A DNA stretch of 64,000 nt. It comes from Paratrimastix pyriformis. Lineage: Eukaryota > Preaxostyla > Paratrimastigidae. The DNA lies in assembly GCA_027972325.1 (NCBI GenBank), contig JAPMOS010000005.1:1-64000 (forward strand), written 5' to 3'. Under the pieces are notes generated by a model. It was not told the origin of the DNA and searched no databases. It saw only the letters and a list, made by a program, of their open reading frames with translations. Made by a program: the position numbers and the translations under genes. Of this stretch, positions 1-10,370 are shown one piece after another; positions within the stretch are counted from its first letter, which is position 1, and each line of letters starts with the position of its first letter.

Positions 1-230
1 AACCCTAACCCTAACCCTAACCCTAACCCTAACCCTAACCCTAACCCTAACCCTAACCCTAACCCTAACCCTAACCCTAACCCTAACCCTAACCCTAACC
101 CTAACCCTAACCCTAACCCTAACCCTAACCCTAACCCTAACCCTAACCCTAACCCTAACCCTAACCCTAACCCTAACCCTAACCCTAACCCTAACCCTAA
201 CCCTAACCCTAACCCTAACCCTAACCCTAA
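1..230. repeat. Telomere, (CCCTAA)n C-strand
   Basis: Uninterrupted AACCCT/CCCTAA hexamers, the C-rich strand of a TTAGGG telomere, so base 1 is at or near a physical chromosome end. There are no variant hexamers until the array changes abruptly at about 225-231 into a 16-bp unit. Confidence 0.98.
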
Positions 231-1368
231 CGACCAACAACCCTAACGACCAACAACCCTAACGACCAACAACCCTAACGACCAACAACCCTAACGACCA
301 ACAACCCTAACGACCAACAACCCTAACGACCAACAACCCTAACGACCAACAACCCTAACGACCAACAACCCTAACGACCAACAACCCTAACGACCAACAA
401 CCCTAACGACCAACAACCTAACGACCAACAACCCTAACGACCAACAACCCTAACGACCAACAACCCTAACGACCAACAACCCTAACGACCAACAACCTAA
501 CGACCAACAACCCTAACGACCAACAACCTAACGACCAACAACCCTAACGACCAACAACCCTAACGACCAACAACCCTAACGACCAACAACCCTAACGACC
601 AACAACCCTAACGACCAACAACCCTAACGACCAACAACCCTAACGACCAACAACCCTAACGACCAACAACCTAACGACCAACAACCTAACGACCAACAAC
701 CCTAACGACCAACAACCTAACGACCAACAACCCTAACGACCAACAACCCTAACGACCAACAACCCTAACGACCAACAACCTAACGACCAACAACCCTAAC
801 GACCAACAACCCTAACGACCAACAACCCTAACGACCAACAACCCTAACGACCAACAACCCTAACGACCAACAACCCTAACGACCAACAACCTAACGACCA
901 ACAACCCTAACGACCAACAACCCTAACGACCAACAACCCTAACGACCAACAACCCTAACGACCAACAACCCTAACGACCAACAACCCTAACGACCAACAA
1001 CCCTAACGACCAACAACCCTAACGACCAACAACCCTAACGACCAACAACCCTAACGACCAACAACCCTAACGACCAACAACCCTAACGACCAACAACCCT
1101 AACGACCAACAACCCTAACGACCAACAACCCTAACGACCAACAACCCTAACGACCAACAACCCTAACGACCAACAACCCTAACGACCAACAACCCTAACG
1201 ACCAACAACCCTAACGACCAACAACCCTAACGACCAACAACCCTAACGACCAACAACCCTAACGACCAACAACCCTAACGACCAACAACCCTAACGACCA
1301 ACAACCCTAACGACCAACAACCCTAACGACCAACAACCCTAACGACCAACAACCCTAACGACCAACAA
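225..1368. repeat. Subtelomeric 16-bp tandem array
   Basis: About 70 copies of CCCTAACGACCAACAA. Scattered 15-bp copies lack one C (CCTAACGACCAACAA), for example near 417, 494, 527 and 670. Each unit begins with a telomeric CCCTAA hexamer followed by the constant decamer CGACCAACAA, so the array looks like telomere repeats interspersed with a fixed spacer. No gene is present. Confidence 0.95.
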
Positions 1369-1740
1369 CCCGCTCACCAACAACCCGCTCACCAACAACC
1401 CGCTCACCAACAACCCGCTCACCAACAACCCGCTCACCAACAACCCGCTCACCAACAACCCGCTCACCAACAACCCGCTCACCAACAACCCGCTCACCAA
1501 CAACCCGCTCACCAACAACCCGCTCACCAACAACCCGCTCACCAACAACCCGCTCACCAACAACCCGCTCACCAACAACCCGCTCACCAACAACCCGCTC
1601 ACCAACAACCCGCTCACCAACAACCCGCTCACCAACAACCCGCTCACCAACAACCCGCTCACCAACAACCCGCTCACCAACAACCCGCTCACCAACAACC
1701 CGCTCACCAACAACCCGCTCACCAACAACCCGCTCACCAA
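1369..1740. repeat. Subtelomeric 15-bp tandem array
   Basis: About 25 nearly perfect copies of CCCGCTCACCAACAA. It shares the ACCAACAACCC part of the preceding 16-bp unit but replaces TAACG with GCTC, so it is a related and more homogeneous second-generation array. The boundary with the first array is sharp. The long Val-Ser-Gly-Leu-Leu open frame across it is a repeat artefact. Confidence 0.95.
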
Positions 1741-1754
1741 CCCCTTCTTTCTCC

Positions 1755-1825
1755 CCCTTTCATGACTCGAACTCGCGACCTTCCAATCAGGAAAAACCTT
1801 CCTTGCCAATCGGCCACAGGGTCTT
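1755..1825 (-). ncRNA. tRNA-like sequence, probably a relic
   Basis: On the minus strand TGGCCGATTGG (from 1816) fits a Pol III A box and GAGTTCGAGTC (1774-1764) fits a B box. They are 42 bp apart, close to tRNA spacing. The D and anticodon arms do not fold cleanly, the T stem is mismatched, and no T-run terminator follows, so a degraded tRNA or the head of a tRNA-derived SINE is more likely than a working gene. It directly abuts the subtelomeric array. Confidence 0.35.
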
Positions 1826-1870
1826 TTCCACATTCGGTGGAGGTTGGGGTTGGGGTTGGGTTTGTGGGCG

Positions 1871-1935
1871 GGTCGGGCGGACGGGCGGACGGGCGGACGG
1901 GCGGACGGGCGGACGGGCGGACGGGCGGACGGGCG
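1871..1935. repeat. GGGCGGAC octamer array
   Basis: Seven to eight tandem GGGCGGAC units follow a GGTTGGGGTTGGGGTT stretch at about 1841-1860. No coding signal is seen. Bases 1936-2228 between this array and the next open frame hold nothing recognisable. Confidence 0.85.
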
Positions 1936-2228
1936 GGCGTGTTGCGTGTATTAAAACAGATGGGCGCGCTGGCGGTCAGGGAGTTGGTTGATGCTAGAGT
2001 ACAGTTCGAGTCAGCAAGAGCCGATCTCGGTGCAGTTTGTACTCCCCGTGCCAATGGGTGAGTTGGCGTTCGACAGCCATCCGGCGTGGTGGCATTGACC
2101 CGGGTGAAAGAATCCAGGGAGAACCGGGTCCTTTGCCGTCCAGGACGAAACTGGAATTATCCAAACATTTGCCTTCAGCCTGGGCAAGAGACCTCCGAGC
2201 AAAGATGTGAATGCAAAGCCCCCAACCC

Positions 2229-2807
2229 CTACAGAGAAGAAAAAGCAAGACGAGTCAACGAACGGAAAGGGTTAGGGTTAGGGCCAGACCAAGATCCACT
2301 GGTCACGAACGACACTTGAAGGAGCCACCAAATCGATGGGGAGGGCCGGCGAGCGGCATTGTATGGACATGGCCCCCTCCGCACACTCAGCGGGCCTAAC
2401 GCACCCGAAACCAAAGGCGAATCGATTCTGAGAAAAAACAGGATCTCGAGAACAGACGTTGGAACGCCGGGCCCTGGGGGCAACGGTAAGGGCAGGGTCC
2501 GGACGTTGATCGCCAAAATGTCCAGCACGTCCACTGCACAGAAAGAGTCGACAGGCGCGGAGTCATAGCCCACGGACCCGATGCCACGACGTTGGTCCTC
2601 GATCCGTTCGCCCATTGGAGGCGTGTGCAGTCGGAGGACAAGAAGAACAGGAATCGCGCCATGCCTGTGTTTTGTGGGGACGCAGAGGTCTGAATATGCC
2701 CGAGCGAAACAGGACATGAACTTGTCGCGGTGGTGAAGCAAGCTTCTGCTTGATGTGAGGGAGGAGGACACCGACAACGACAACGACACGACACCGACAT
2801 TACGCAC
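2229..2807 (-). other. Open frame, possible 3' exon of the next gene
   Basis: A minus-strand frame of about 190 codons with fairly balanced composition (for example DKFMSCFARAYSDLC and FCAVDVLDILAINV) lies downstream of the Pro/Gln-rich gene on the same strand. A possible junction exists: an acceptor-like site near 2744 would continue the phase of a short upstream exon near 2928-2867 that ends at a GTCCG donor. I recognise no domain. It could be that gene's last exon, a separate gene, or non-coding. Confidence 0.3.
2266..2283 (+). repeat. Interstitial telomere repeat
   Basis: GGGTTAGGGTTAGGG on the plus strand, opposite in orientation to the terminal telomere. It is two and a half units long and lies inside the minus-strand open frame at 2229-2807. 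Confidence 0.8.
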
Positions 2808-2939
2808 TCCTATGCGGGCACCAATCTACATTTGTTTGGCAGCACCAATGCACGGACCTTTGCGGGTCTCTGGGTCTGTGTGTGTCTGTGTGTCTCTGTG
2901 GGCCTCTCACTGTTTCCGCGCAGGCGCACGCACGCAGGT

Positions 2940-3207
2940 GTGGTGGTGGTGTGGTTGTGGGGGCACGGGGAGGGGAGGGAGGGAGGGAGGGGGAGGGGAG
3001 GGAGGGGAGGGGGGGGGAGGGGAGGGAGGGAGGGGAGGGAGGGGAGGGAGGGAGGGGAGGGGGGGAGGGGAGGGAGGGGAGGGGGAGGGGGGGAGGTGCG
3101 GGTGCGGGTGCGGGTGCGGGTGCGGGTGCGGGTGCGGGTGCGGGTGCGGGTGCGGGTGCGGGTGCGGGTGCGGGTGCGGGTGCGGGTGCGGGTGCGGGTG
3201 CGGGTGC
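2940..3207. repeat. GGGA-rich tract and (GCGGGT)n hexamer
   Basis: A GTGGTG and GGGAGG purine-rich tract (2940-3095) is followed by about 19 copies of GCGGGT (3096-3207). On the minus strand it is almost pure C and T and lies just downstream of a GTCTGC donor at 3262, so it is probably an expanded intron of the Pro/Gln-rich gene. The several long open frames through it are repeat artefacts. Confidence 0.8.
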
Positions 3208-3262
3208 AGATTCAAGGGTGAACTGGTGGTGCTTGAATTTGATGCAATGGGGAGGCGCAGAC

Positions 3263-5913
3263 CGAGCCGGCCGAGCTTCAGGAAGACGCATCCTTGAGCC
3301 AATGGAGCCACCATGGGTCCCAGCGGAGGGGGGTGGATCCAAAAGGCCCCGATCTGGGCATCCAGTTGGGCGTGGCTGCGAACACGGGGCAAGGCCGACC
3401 CATGAAGCAACTCCTCCAAGCGGCGGATGCGGTACGGACCCCAAGACTCGGATGGGCTGCTGTGCTCGGGGCGGTTGAGGCTGGGATGAGACGGAGGATT
3501 TGACCCCCAATGACGACTGCGGCTGCCATCGCTCTCTTTCGTTTTGCTGCGGCTGTTGTGACTGACCCTGGCGCTCCTGCTGGGGTTGCTCATCGACCCA
3601 CTGTGAAAGGGAAAGGCGACGCCCACCGGGGGTTGGGGCGGCGGAGGTGGTCAAGGGCGTCATGCCCCCCCCCGACGGATCGCTTGTGCCCGAACTGCTG
3701 CACAAGAAGCGCGCACACACCCACACCCCCAAACAAACAAACAAACAAAAATAAATAAAACAAACATAAATAAATCAAACATCAATCAATCAAACATCAA
3801 TCATCAATAAAAATAAACAGCCCCGGTGAGGAGAGGCCCGGGCAGACCCAGTCGCGAGCGGGGCACGGGGAGAAGGAGGAACCACCGCCTCGGCGAGAGG
3901 TCCGAGCGAATCAGGTGGTATGGGCGTGGTGAGGGTGTGGCGGGGTATGAAACGGCTCAAGAGGTGTGAGGCTGGCCCCCGCAGCATCCCCGGGGTGCCG
4001 GGGAGAGGCCCGCTTCCAAGAAAGGCAGCGGCTCCGAGGCTCGCCGAACGGGGGCGGCCCCCGAACTGCGAGATGGGACTGGCCGGGATGGGAGCAGCGC
4101 TTCCGGAGGAAGGACCGCCGCTGGTTCCGAGGGCGCGGTGCCCACCCGCCACCGCCAGCGGCAGGGTGGGGGCCGTGATGCTGAACATCCGGGCCCGCTG
4201 GTTCGTCAGGTGCCACCTGTGGACCCAAAGGTCAGAACGTGCAATGTTCGGGTGAGCATGGCGGATGGTGGAAGTGGGGGAAATTGCGGTCTACGAGGCA
4301 TGGGTCGTGGTGGGCTAGTGAAGTGGGGAGATCGTGTTGGTGCGGGCAGGTTCGGGTGGGTGAGGGCGAGCAAACCGATCGGTTGTCGGCGCCAGTGTGG
4401 TGGTGCTTCCCTCCTGTGCCGACGCGAGAGAACTCGGAGGTCTCGACGGCTGTGGCTGTAATTGGGACTGTGGTGGCTGCGGTTGTGGGTGTGGCTGCGG
4501 CTGCGAGCGGTTCAGGGGATGGAGGAGTTGAGCAACAGCGGGTTGGACGAGCTGTGCGGGTGTGGGAGTGCGCGCAGCTGAATGGCTGGACAGCCCGAGT
4601 GCCGAGTATGGCGTGAGAGGCGAGGCGATCACATCGATGGACGCTCGCTCGGAGGGGAATGGGTACGGGAGCCACGTGGGAGCCGCAGCCGGAAACGGAC
4701 GAACGCTCGGTGCGGATGCAGGGCCAGGCGGCGGGCTCGGCGGTCCTGCAGATCGGTGAGTGATCGGTGCTGGGAGCTGGTCGGATCCGAGTGGGGCGGA
4801 GGGGACGAAAGGACCTGGGACATTGGACAAGGCCCATGGTTGGGGGTCTGATGCGGTGGTGACAGGGGCTTTTTGGGGCTGAGGCTGAGGAGGAGGCTGG
4901 GGCTGGGGCGGAGGCGGAGGCGGAGGCGGAGGCGGAGGCGGAGGCGGAGGCGGAGGCGGAGGCTGGGCCTGCTGGTAAAGGGGCTGAGGCTGGGGCTGGG
5001 GCTGGGGCTGGGGCTGGGGCTGGGGCTGGGGCTGGGGCTGGGGCTGGGGCTGGGGCTGGGGCTGGGGCTGGGGCTGGGGCTGAGATCTGAAATGCCTCTC
5101 TGAAGCGGGCGGAGAAACCACAGGGGGAGGGGTCTCCGCTTCGTCGCCGAGATCCTCTTCATCCTCTTCACCAGTGCCTCCCATCGCCGCTGCGGGGGTC
5201 GGGTGTGACTCGGAGAGAATCGAAGCCGGCTGAGGGGCGCAGGTCGTGTGGGGTGGCACCGAGGGTGCTGGAGAGGGCGGCGGTGGGGTGCTCTGGAAAT
5301 GCTGGCGCCCCTCGGTGGCAGTGGGAGCACTCGGACCCGCAGTGCCGGCAGGGCCGGCCATCGCACCCCCTGCGGTCGGTTCACCCCGGCTTGGAACATT
5401 TGTGCTCGTCTTCGTGGGAAGAGCTGCCAAAGGAGGCGCCGGTCCGGGTGCAGGTGCGCGAGGGGGAGTCCGCGACAGAACGGGTGGCTGGGGTGGAGAG
5501 ACCGAAAAGAACAGCCCGCCGTTGGGATCACTCGAGCGTGCCATACCCGGGACTTTCTGGTGGACACTTGGGACTCCTTCGACAGGAGCCTGTTTTCCAT
5601 TCCCGAGTGAATGGAGGGCGCTGCTGCGGCTGCCCGGTGAAGATGATGGCGGCGCGATGACTGTGGGTCGTCTCAGTGGGGCTTGTGCCTGCGGGCTTTT
5701 CCGAGACGCGGTAGTGTACTCCTCTTCGACAGCGGGTTGGATTGTGCTGGTCTCGACCGGGGTCGCTCGGACGGGTGATTTCGGTTGGGGGGCGGGGTGC
5801 CCACGCCTTTTCATCGCCCGAAGAAGTTGGACCTGCTCGGTAATTTCGGCATCGCTGAGAAGTGGGATATTCTTGCTCGTTGATCTTGTTGTTGGTACTT
5901 TTTTGGCACTCAT
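3263..5913 (-). CDS. Pro/Gln-rich protein, unrecognised (3' end open)
   Basis: I read four exons: 5913-4376, 4216-3848, 3697-3515 and 3459-3263, with donors GTTTGC, GTCTGC and GTCATT and phases that agree. They give about 762 residues, and the last exon ends at a GTCTGC donor, so at least one 3' exon is missing. The start is the ATG at 5913 (MSAKKVPTTRSTSK), because the longer frame upstream has only GTG. After a short helical N-terminus (DAEITEQVQLLRAMKRRG) most of it is low complexity, including a PQ dipeptide run and a poly-Pro run (5083-4904). The C-terminal exons look more ordered (RRLEELLHGSALPRVRSHAQ). No known domain is seen, so function is unknown. It is the most telomere-proximal gene I can support. 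Confidence 0.6.
4904..5083. repeat. Coding hexamer repeats (GGCGGA)n and (GGGGCT)n
   Basis: Two hexanucleotide arrays inside the first exon of the Pro/Gln-rich gene. GGCGGA at 4904-4963 encodes poly-Pro on the minus strand. GGGGCT at 4984-5083 encodes a Pro-Gln dipeptide run. Both stay in frame, as expected for hexamers in coding sequence. Confidence 0.85.
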
Positions 5914-6191
5914 TCCCGCAACCTCCAGCACCGAGCCTTACTCCCCTTCTGGAGATGTTGCTGCCTGTCTTGTTCAAATCTCCCAGTCCCAGTTCAGTTC
6001 ACCGAAATCACCAACAAAACTCCGGGGTTGGCTTGGGGAACTCCGCGAAGAGGTCGAGTGAAGATGTCGAATCACCAATTCTTCTAACCTTCTGTCTTGC
6101 ATTGAGGCTGCGCGTTGAGGAAAGCGTCGATGCTCGGGTAAATCAAAAAGGTGTTTTCCCCTCGCTCACACAACAGCAACAATAAAAGCGG

Positions 6192-6870
6192 TTAGTCCTT
6201 GTTGCCATGGTGGTGCTTGTGATGGTGTTTGTGATGGTGTTTGTGATGGTGTCTGTCCTCGTCGCCAGATTGGTCCCGGCGGTGCTTGGCCTTGGCCTCT
6301 TCGGGAGAAGCCGATCGTGATCGGGAATGGGAGTGTCGTCGATGAGTCTCCTTCTTGGCAGATCGCCGATCGTTTTCCCCGCTTCGAGCCTTGGGAGAAG
6401 CCGATCGAGAACGGGCACGTTTGTGGGTCTCTGAAGGTGAGCGGGCACGGGCCCGGGAACGAGAGTTGGAACGAGAACGCGGGCGTGGATGACGGCCTTC
6501 GGTTCCGCTGTGGTGGAGAGTGGTGAGGAGGAAACAGGCGGGAGAGTGTGCCAACCTGTCAGCCGGTTTGGGATCAGGCACTGGAGCGGCGGTCGGGGGC
6601 ACGACAGGTTCTGCGGTTTTGGCAGAAGGGGTGACCTCCTCGACTTCTTCGCTCGACTCCTCCTCCTCCTCCTCGCTTGACTCAACATCATCACCCTCGG
6701 ATTCCTCTTTGATTCGGTCGTTGTGGCATTGAAATGCGAAGTGCCCAGCTGGATAAATTACAAAAATCAAGTGGACCAGAATGTGGCGAAAGCTCCAGAC
6801 CGCCGCCGCACCTCTTGCATAACGTAATGGTCCCTGTTCCCGTGGTTCCTGATTGTCTGGCAAGCTTCAT
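6192..6870 (-). CDS. CCHC zinc-knuckle / Arg-Ser-rich protein, SREK1IP1-like
   Basis: Three exons (6870-6801, 6748-6556, 6507-6192) separated by 52- and 48-nt introns. Joining exons 1 and 2 rebuilds a perfect CX2CX4HX4C knuckle, CKRCGGAGHFAFQC, split across the junction (GTCTGG donor, ATCCAG acceptor). It is followed by an acidic Ser/Glu stretch, a Pro-rich linker, an Arg-Ser-rich region and a C-terminal run of HHHK repeats. The order of N-terminal CCHC knuckle then a charged RS-rich tail is that of SREK1-interacting protein 1, a small splicing-associated nuclear protein. The 48-nt second intron is a multiple of three and has no stop, so retention would insert 16 residues. Start is the ATG at 6870 and stop is TAA at 6192. 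Family assignment rests on one short motif plus composition. Confidence 0.8.
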
Positions 6871-7351
6871 AAAACCCTGAAAATTGTCATAGTTCGACTG
6901 CCCCGTGATAGTCTTGGGTGCCGCTGGTTGACTGGGCGCATACGGGTCGTACCCGATCGACTCTTGCTAGGGGAAGGAAGGAAACGAGCCAATCGACAGT
7001 TCAGAATCGCTGTATTCCAGTGTGTACAAATAGACCCAAATGGCTGTGGTCTGGAGGGCTGCACCTGTGTGCACCCGATTGCCTGGCGGCATTTTCGGCA
7101 TTGGAGAGGAGAATCAAATTGTCCCCGGGAACTCTCAACTGTCACCCAGCCCGGCCGTTGCGGGCCCGGCGGCGGCGCAACGTCGGGGTGTCGGCCGGTC
7201 AGGCGAGTTGGCACACCAGTCAGCTGCCCTCAATTCTCTGTGGTTTAGGTCAACTTCGTGGCGAAGAGACTTTTGTGGAATGTCATCCCCCCCCCCCCAC
7301 TACTCCGGTCTGGGAAATGGAAATTGTGTGTTTTCATCTTCTCCCCATTCG
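6871..7351. other. Intergenic, no gene seen
   Basis: The stretch between the POLA2 stop and the start of the zinc-knuckle gene, both on the minus strand. It should hold the POLA2 3' end and the promoter of the next gene. A C12 run lies at 7289-7300. Short open frames on both strands show no family resemblance. Confidence 0.5.
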
Positions 7352-10333
7352 TTAACAACGACAGAGATCGATCCGTACCCGAGAGCGGAGGGGCTGATCC
7401 GGGGTCAGTGGTGGACTTACAGCGATTTGGGCAAAGCAACCCCCTCCGAACTTGGGGTTCACACAGATACAGCCGTCTGCTTCCTGAGGGTTAGAAAGAG
7501 TTGTTGGTCAGTGTCGATCGACCCGCAACAAGCCACGACGGACCCGGATGAAACGCGCGACTCCCGAAGGGGCCAGGAGAATGTCAGGGGCGACTTGGAG
7601 GCTCAGCGCGTGTCCCTGAGTCGCATCCACGCCGTATGCGCCGAGTGGGGGCGGATCACCCGGTGCAGCGCCGTGCTTGTGCGCACGTGGCGGGAAGAGG
7701 GGATAGTAGCTGCCAGGGGGTCAGTGCCGCCCAACCCAAGGAGACTTTCCAGACCTGCGCTGGGCTATGATGTGTCTGCAGAGGGTTGCAAAAACATCTG
7801 CTCGGACGCCTGGTGGCGTGCTGCTCGTGCGAAGAAGAACGCAAATCAAGCGGCGATGAGCGGAGTTCCCCACCCCCACCCCCATCCCTCCACGGTCCCA
7901 TCAAATGGATCAGACATGGAGACATGTGAGGCGTTGATATGAGCCACTGGATCACCACTGATCATCCCGAAGGAGATGCCCTCCACAGCAATGGTGGCCG
8001 GGTTGGGGCAGAGGATCACCTGCGAAGGAGAGGCCGCAAGGGACGAATGACGGCGATCGGCCAATCCACGGGAAGGCTGCAGACGTTGCCTGTTTCTTCT
8101 CCGGCCAGAAGGAGTGGTGCTTGAGGGACGACCGGCACGGTCCCGACGAGGTCGTGCGGAGAAGGGGCCAGCACAAACTTCCGCTCGGCCCGGGCCTGAC
8201 GCCCTGGCAGAAGAGCATGAAGAACACCGAGAGCGGATGCGCAGCAAGGACGGCATGGTGACGAAGGGAGGGCAGCTCCAGACGGATGGGGGCAAGGACG
8301 CTCTCGAACACTTCGGATGGCGTCCGCTCCGGCTGCCGCTGCTCACCCTCGCCCTCGCCCTCGCCGCCCAGCAACTTGGGGAGGCACGCGTTGGACGCGT
8401 CCAGAAAAGGGCCCATCTGAGGGAAGGCCACCAGGGAGGAAGAGGATCGAGGGTAGGGGGGGAAGGGTGTGAGGCGAGCAGCTGGCGTGGTGTGGCGTGG
8501 CGTGGCGTGGCGTGGCGTGGCGTGGCGTGGCGTGGCGTGGCGTGGCGTGGCGTGGTGCGTGGCGTGGCGTGGCGCGTGGCGTGGCGTGGAGCAGGAGGGT
8601 GCAGAAGGGTGCAGAAGGGTGCAGAAGGGCCGGACCAGGATGACGACGTCAGGCTTGCACCTCTCGGTGTACGCAAGCAGCCTTCCCAAGGGGGCGTACT
8701 TGAGGTCCCCTGGTTGCATGAACGACAGTCACACCATGAACGACCCGGAACAGTGAGCCTGCCAAAGAACAGCCTGGGACAGACTGGCGTCCGTAAAGGG
8801 GCCGTGAGCCACGAGGACCAGCAGGCCACGCGGTGCCGGGATCTCCGGTGCCTTCCAGTGCTCTAAAGGAGCTCCCTGATACCCGCCAAGGGATCGTGGA
8901 ATCGAGGGAAGATTCGGGTGAGGGGACCGGCGGACGCATGTGGTGACTGGTTGGGGCATGGCAGACCTCAATGACACGCCGTGCAAGAATCTGATCGCCG
9001 CCTGGGTTCGACCCTTCCACGAGCACCACCTGGGGCAAGACAACGGTGGAGAAGGATGGGGGGGAGATGGGGGAGATGGGGGAGATGGGGGAGATGGGGG
9101 GAGATGGGGAGATGGGGAGATGGTGTTGTGGAGATGGGGAGATGGGGGGGGGGGGGGGGGGGAGATGGGATGGGGAGATGGTGTGGATGGTGTGGATGGT
9201 GGAGATGGTGTGGATGGTGTGGATGGTGTGGGTTGATGGGGTTGATGGGGTTGATGGGGTTGATGGGGTTGATGGGGTTGATGGGGTTGATGGGGTTGAT
9301 GGGGTTGATGGGGTTGATGGGGGATGGGGGGATGGGAGAGCAGGAGAAGGGTGGACGGTTCCCACTACTGTCCGCTCGCACCCCACCTGCCTGGTCTCTC
9401 TCAGCGACGGACGGACCTGGCCGGGGAAGAGCGAGCACGGGCACTGCAGAGCCAGCCGAACCCGAGTGCCATCGAGATCCTCCAGAAGGATGGAAGTCGC
9501 GTCGAAGCGGGCCTCGTTGTCGGCCACCACGCGGCCTCCGTAGAGCGCTGGCTCCTGTATCCCCCCACTCCAATCGTCACTGTCGTATCCGAAGGCGTCC
9601 CGAAGCCTCCCGGGCTTCGATCAGCGTGCGCAAACAGACCTGGGACGGAGTGCCGCATGCGAGGAGGGAGGCTTCTTTTGGGAGCTTTGCCGCCATCGCG
9701 CGGAGCAATTCTACCATGCGATCTTGCAGAGCTAGGACAAGGACAGCGCCGCCAGTGACGGACTGGCGTACACAGGGGAAGGACGGACCTGCCCCCAAGC
9801 GGGCAGCCGTTGGCCAAACCGAACCGTCACGAGCAGGGTTGAGTTGTGGGTCCACAACGACCGTGCACTCCGATGCGGAGCGGTCCACTGACTGTAGATT
9901 GGTCTTCGGAGGCGCAGTGATGACAGTAAAGGGGGCATCCGGGGCCAGAGGCAAGAAGCTCTCGATAACCTGTGCTTCCCCATCGCCAAGCGGAGCCAGA
10001 GGTGCCAGATGTGTGTCCTCAACTGCAGGAGCGGTTGACATCAAGTTTTCGGGTAGACTTCTGCTCGCAAGCGGCAGCACACGGGGGCTCGAAATGCCTG
10101 CACTGGATGGGTTCTGCTGACGTGAGCTATGCTTGTCAATGTATGAAAAAAGACAATGATGTTTGGCAAACCGTGCTTCCTTTACGGTCAGGTGAGGGGC
10201 TTCCGGGGCGGTGGTGTCGGCCGATATGTCATCTTCTGCAAGCTGTTGCTTTTGTTAGACTATTCTGAAGGAGACATCCGGTGGGAGTGACCTTTTCGCT
10301 CTTGAGTTCATTCAGGAAGCCGAAATAATCCAT
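7352..10333 (-). CDS. POLA2: DNA polymerase alpha subunit B (primase-polymerase accessory subunit)
   Basis: About ten short exons join into a POLA2-family protein, the non-catalytic B subunit that tethers primase to polymerase alpha at replication origins. Landmarks in order: CSLFPGQ then [13 protein letters not shown] (OB-fold region, about 9425-8990); [10 protein letters not shown] joined to [28 protein letters not shown] (phosphodiesterase-like region); [48 protein letters not shown]; and the C-terminal [15 protein letters not shown] and [12 protein letters not shown]. Each aligns with the human order. It is an inactive phosphoesterase family, so no catalytic residues are expected. Donors include GTCTGT, GTCCGG, GTCACC and GTCTGC. 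The last exon reads through a GTAAGT to a TAA at 7352. The start ([17 protein letters not shown] 10333) is inferred; the N-terminal domain is short and divergent. Introns contain the repeats listed separately. Confidence 0.9.
8485..8592. repeat. GTGGC pentamer array in a POLA2 intron
   Basis: About 20 copies of a GTGGC pentamer with a few GTGGCGC variants, followed by three copies of GTGCAGAAGG. It sits between the exons encoding CKPDVVIL and MGPFLDASN, so it is intronic. Confidence 0.85.
9052..9330. repeat. GGGGAGAT / GGTGTGGAT / GGGGTTGAT arrays in a POLA2 intron
   Basis: Several related 8-9-bp arrays follow each other: GGGGGAGAT (9056-9120), a G14 run (about 9147-9162), GGTGTGGAT (9179-9234) and GGGGTTGAT (9236-9325). 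All lie in the intron between the exons ending in SLFPGQ and beginning [11 protein letters not shown], and are pyrimidine-rich on the transcribed sense strand. Confidence 0.85.
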
Positions 10334-10370
10334 CCGCGAAGTTGTTTTTCAAATGTCCTCGAGCGAGAAA

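Noticed and set aside
225-1740. CRISPR-like array
   Set aside because: The units are directly adjacent tandem repeats with no variable spacers, next to a eukaryotic telomere.
1339-1833. 164-codon Val-Ser-Gly-Leu-Leu repeat frame
   Set aside because: It is the translation of the 15-bp subtelomeric array; a 15-bp unit keeps one frame open by chance and nothing else supports a gene.
2907-3626. His-Pro repeat frame through the GCGGGT array
   Set aside because: Only its first part (to about 3263) continues a coding exon; a GTCTGC donor precedes the repeat, which is then intronic.
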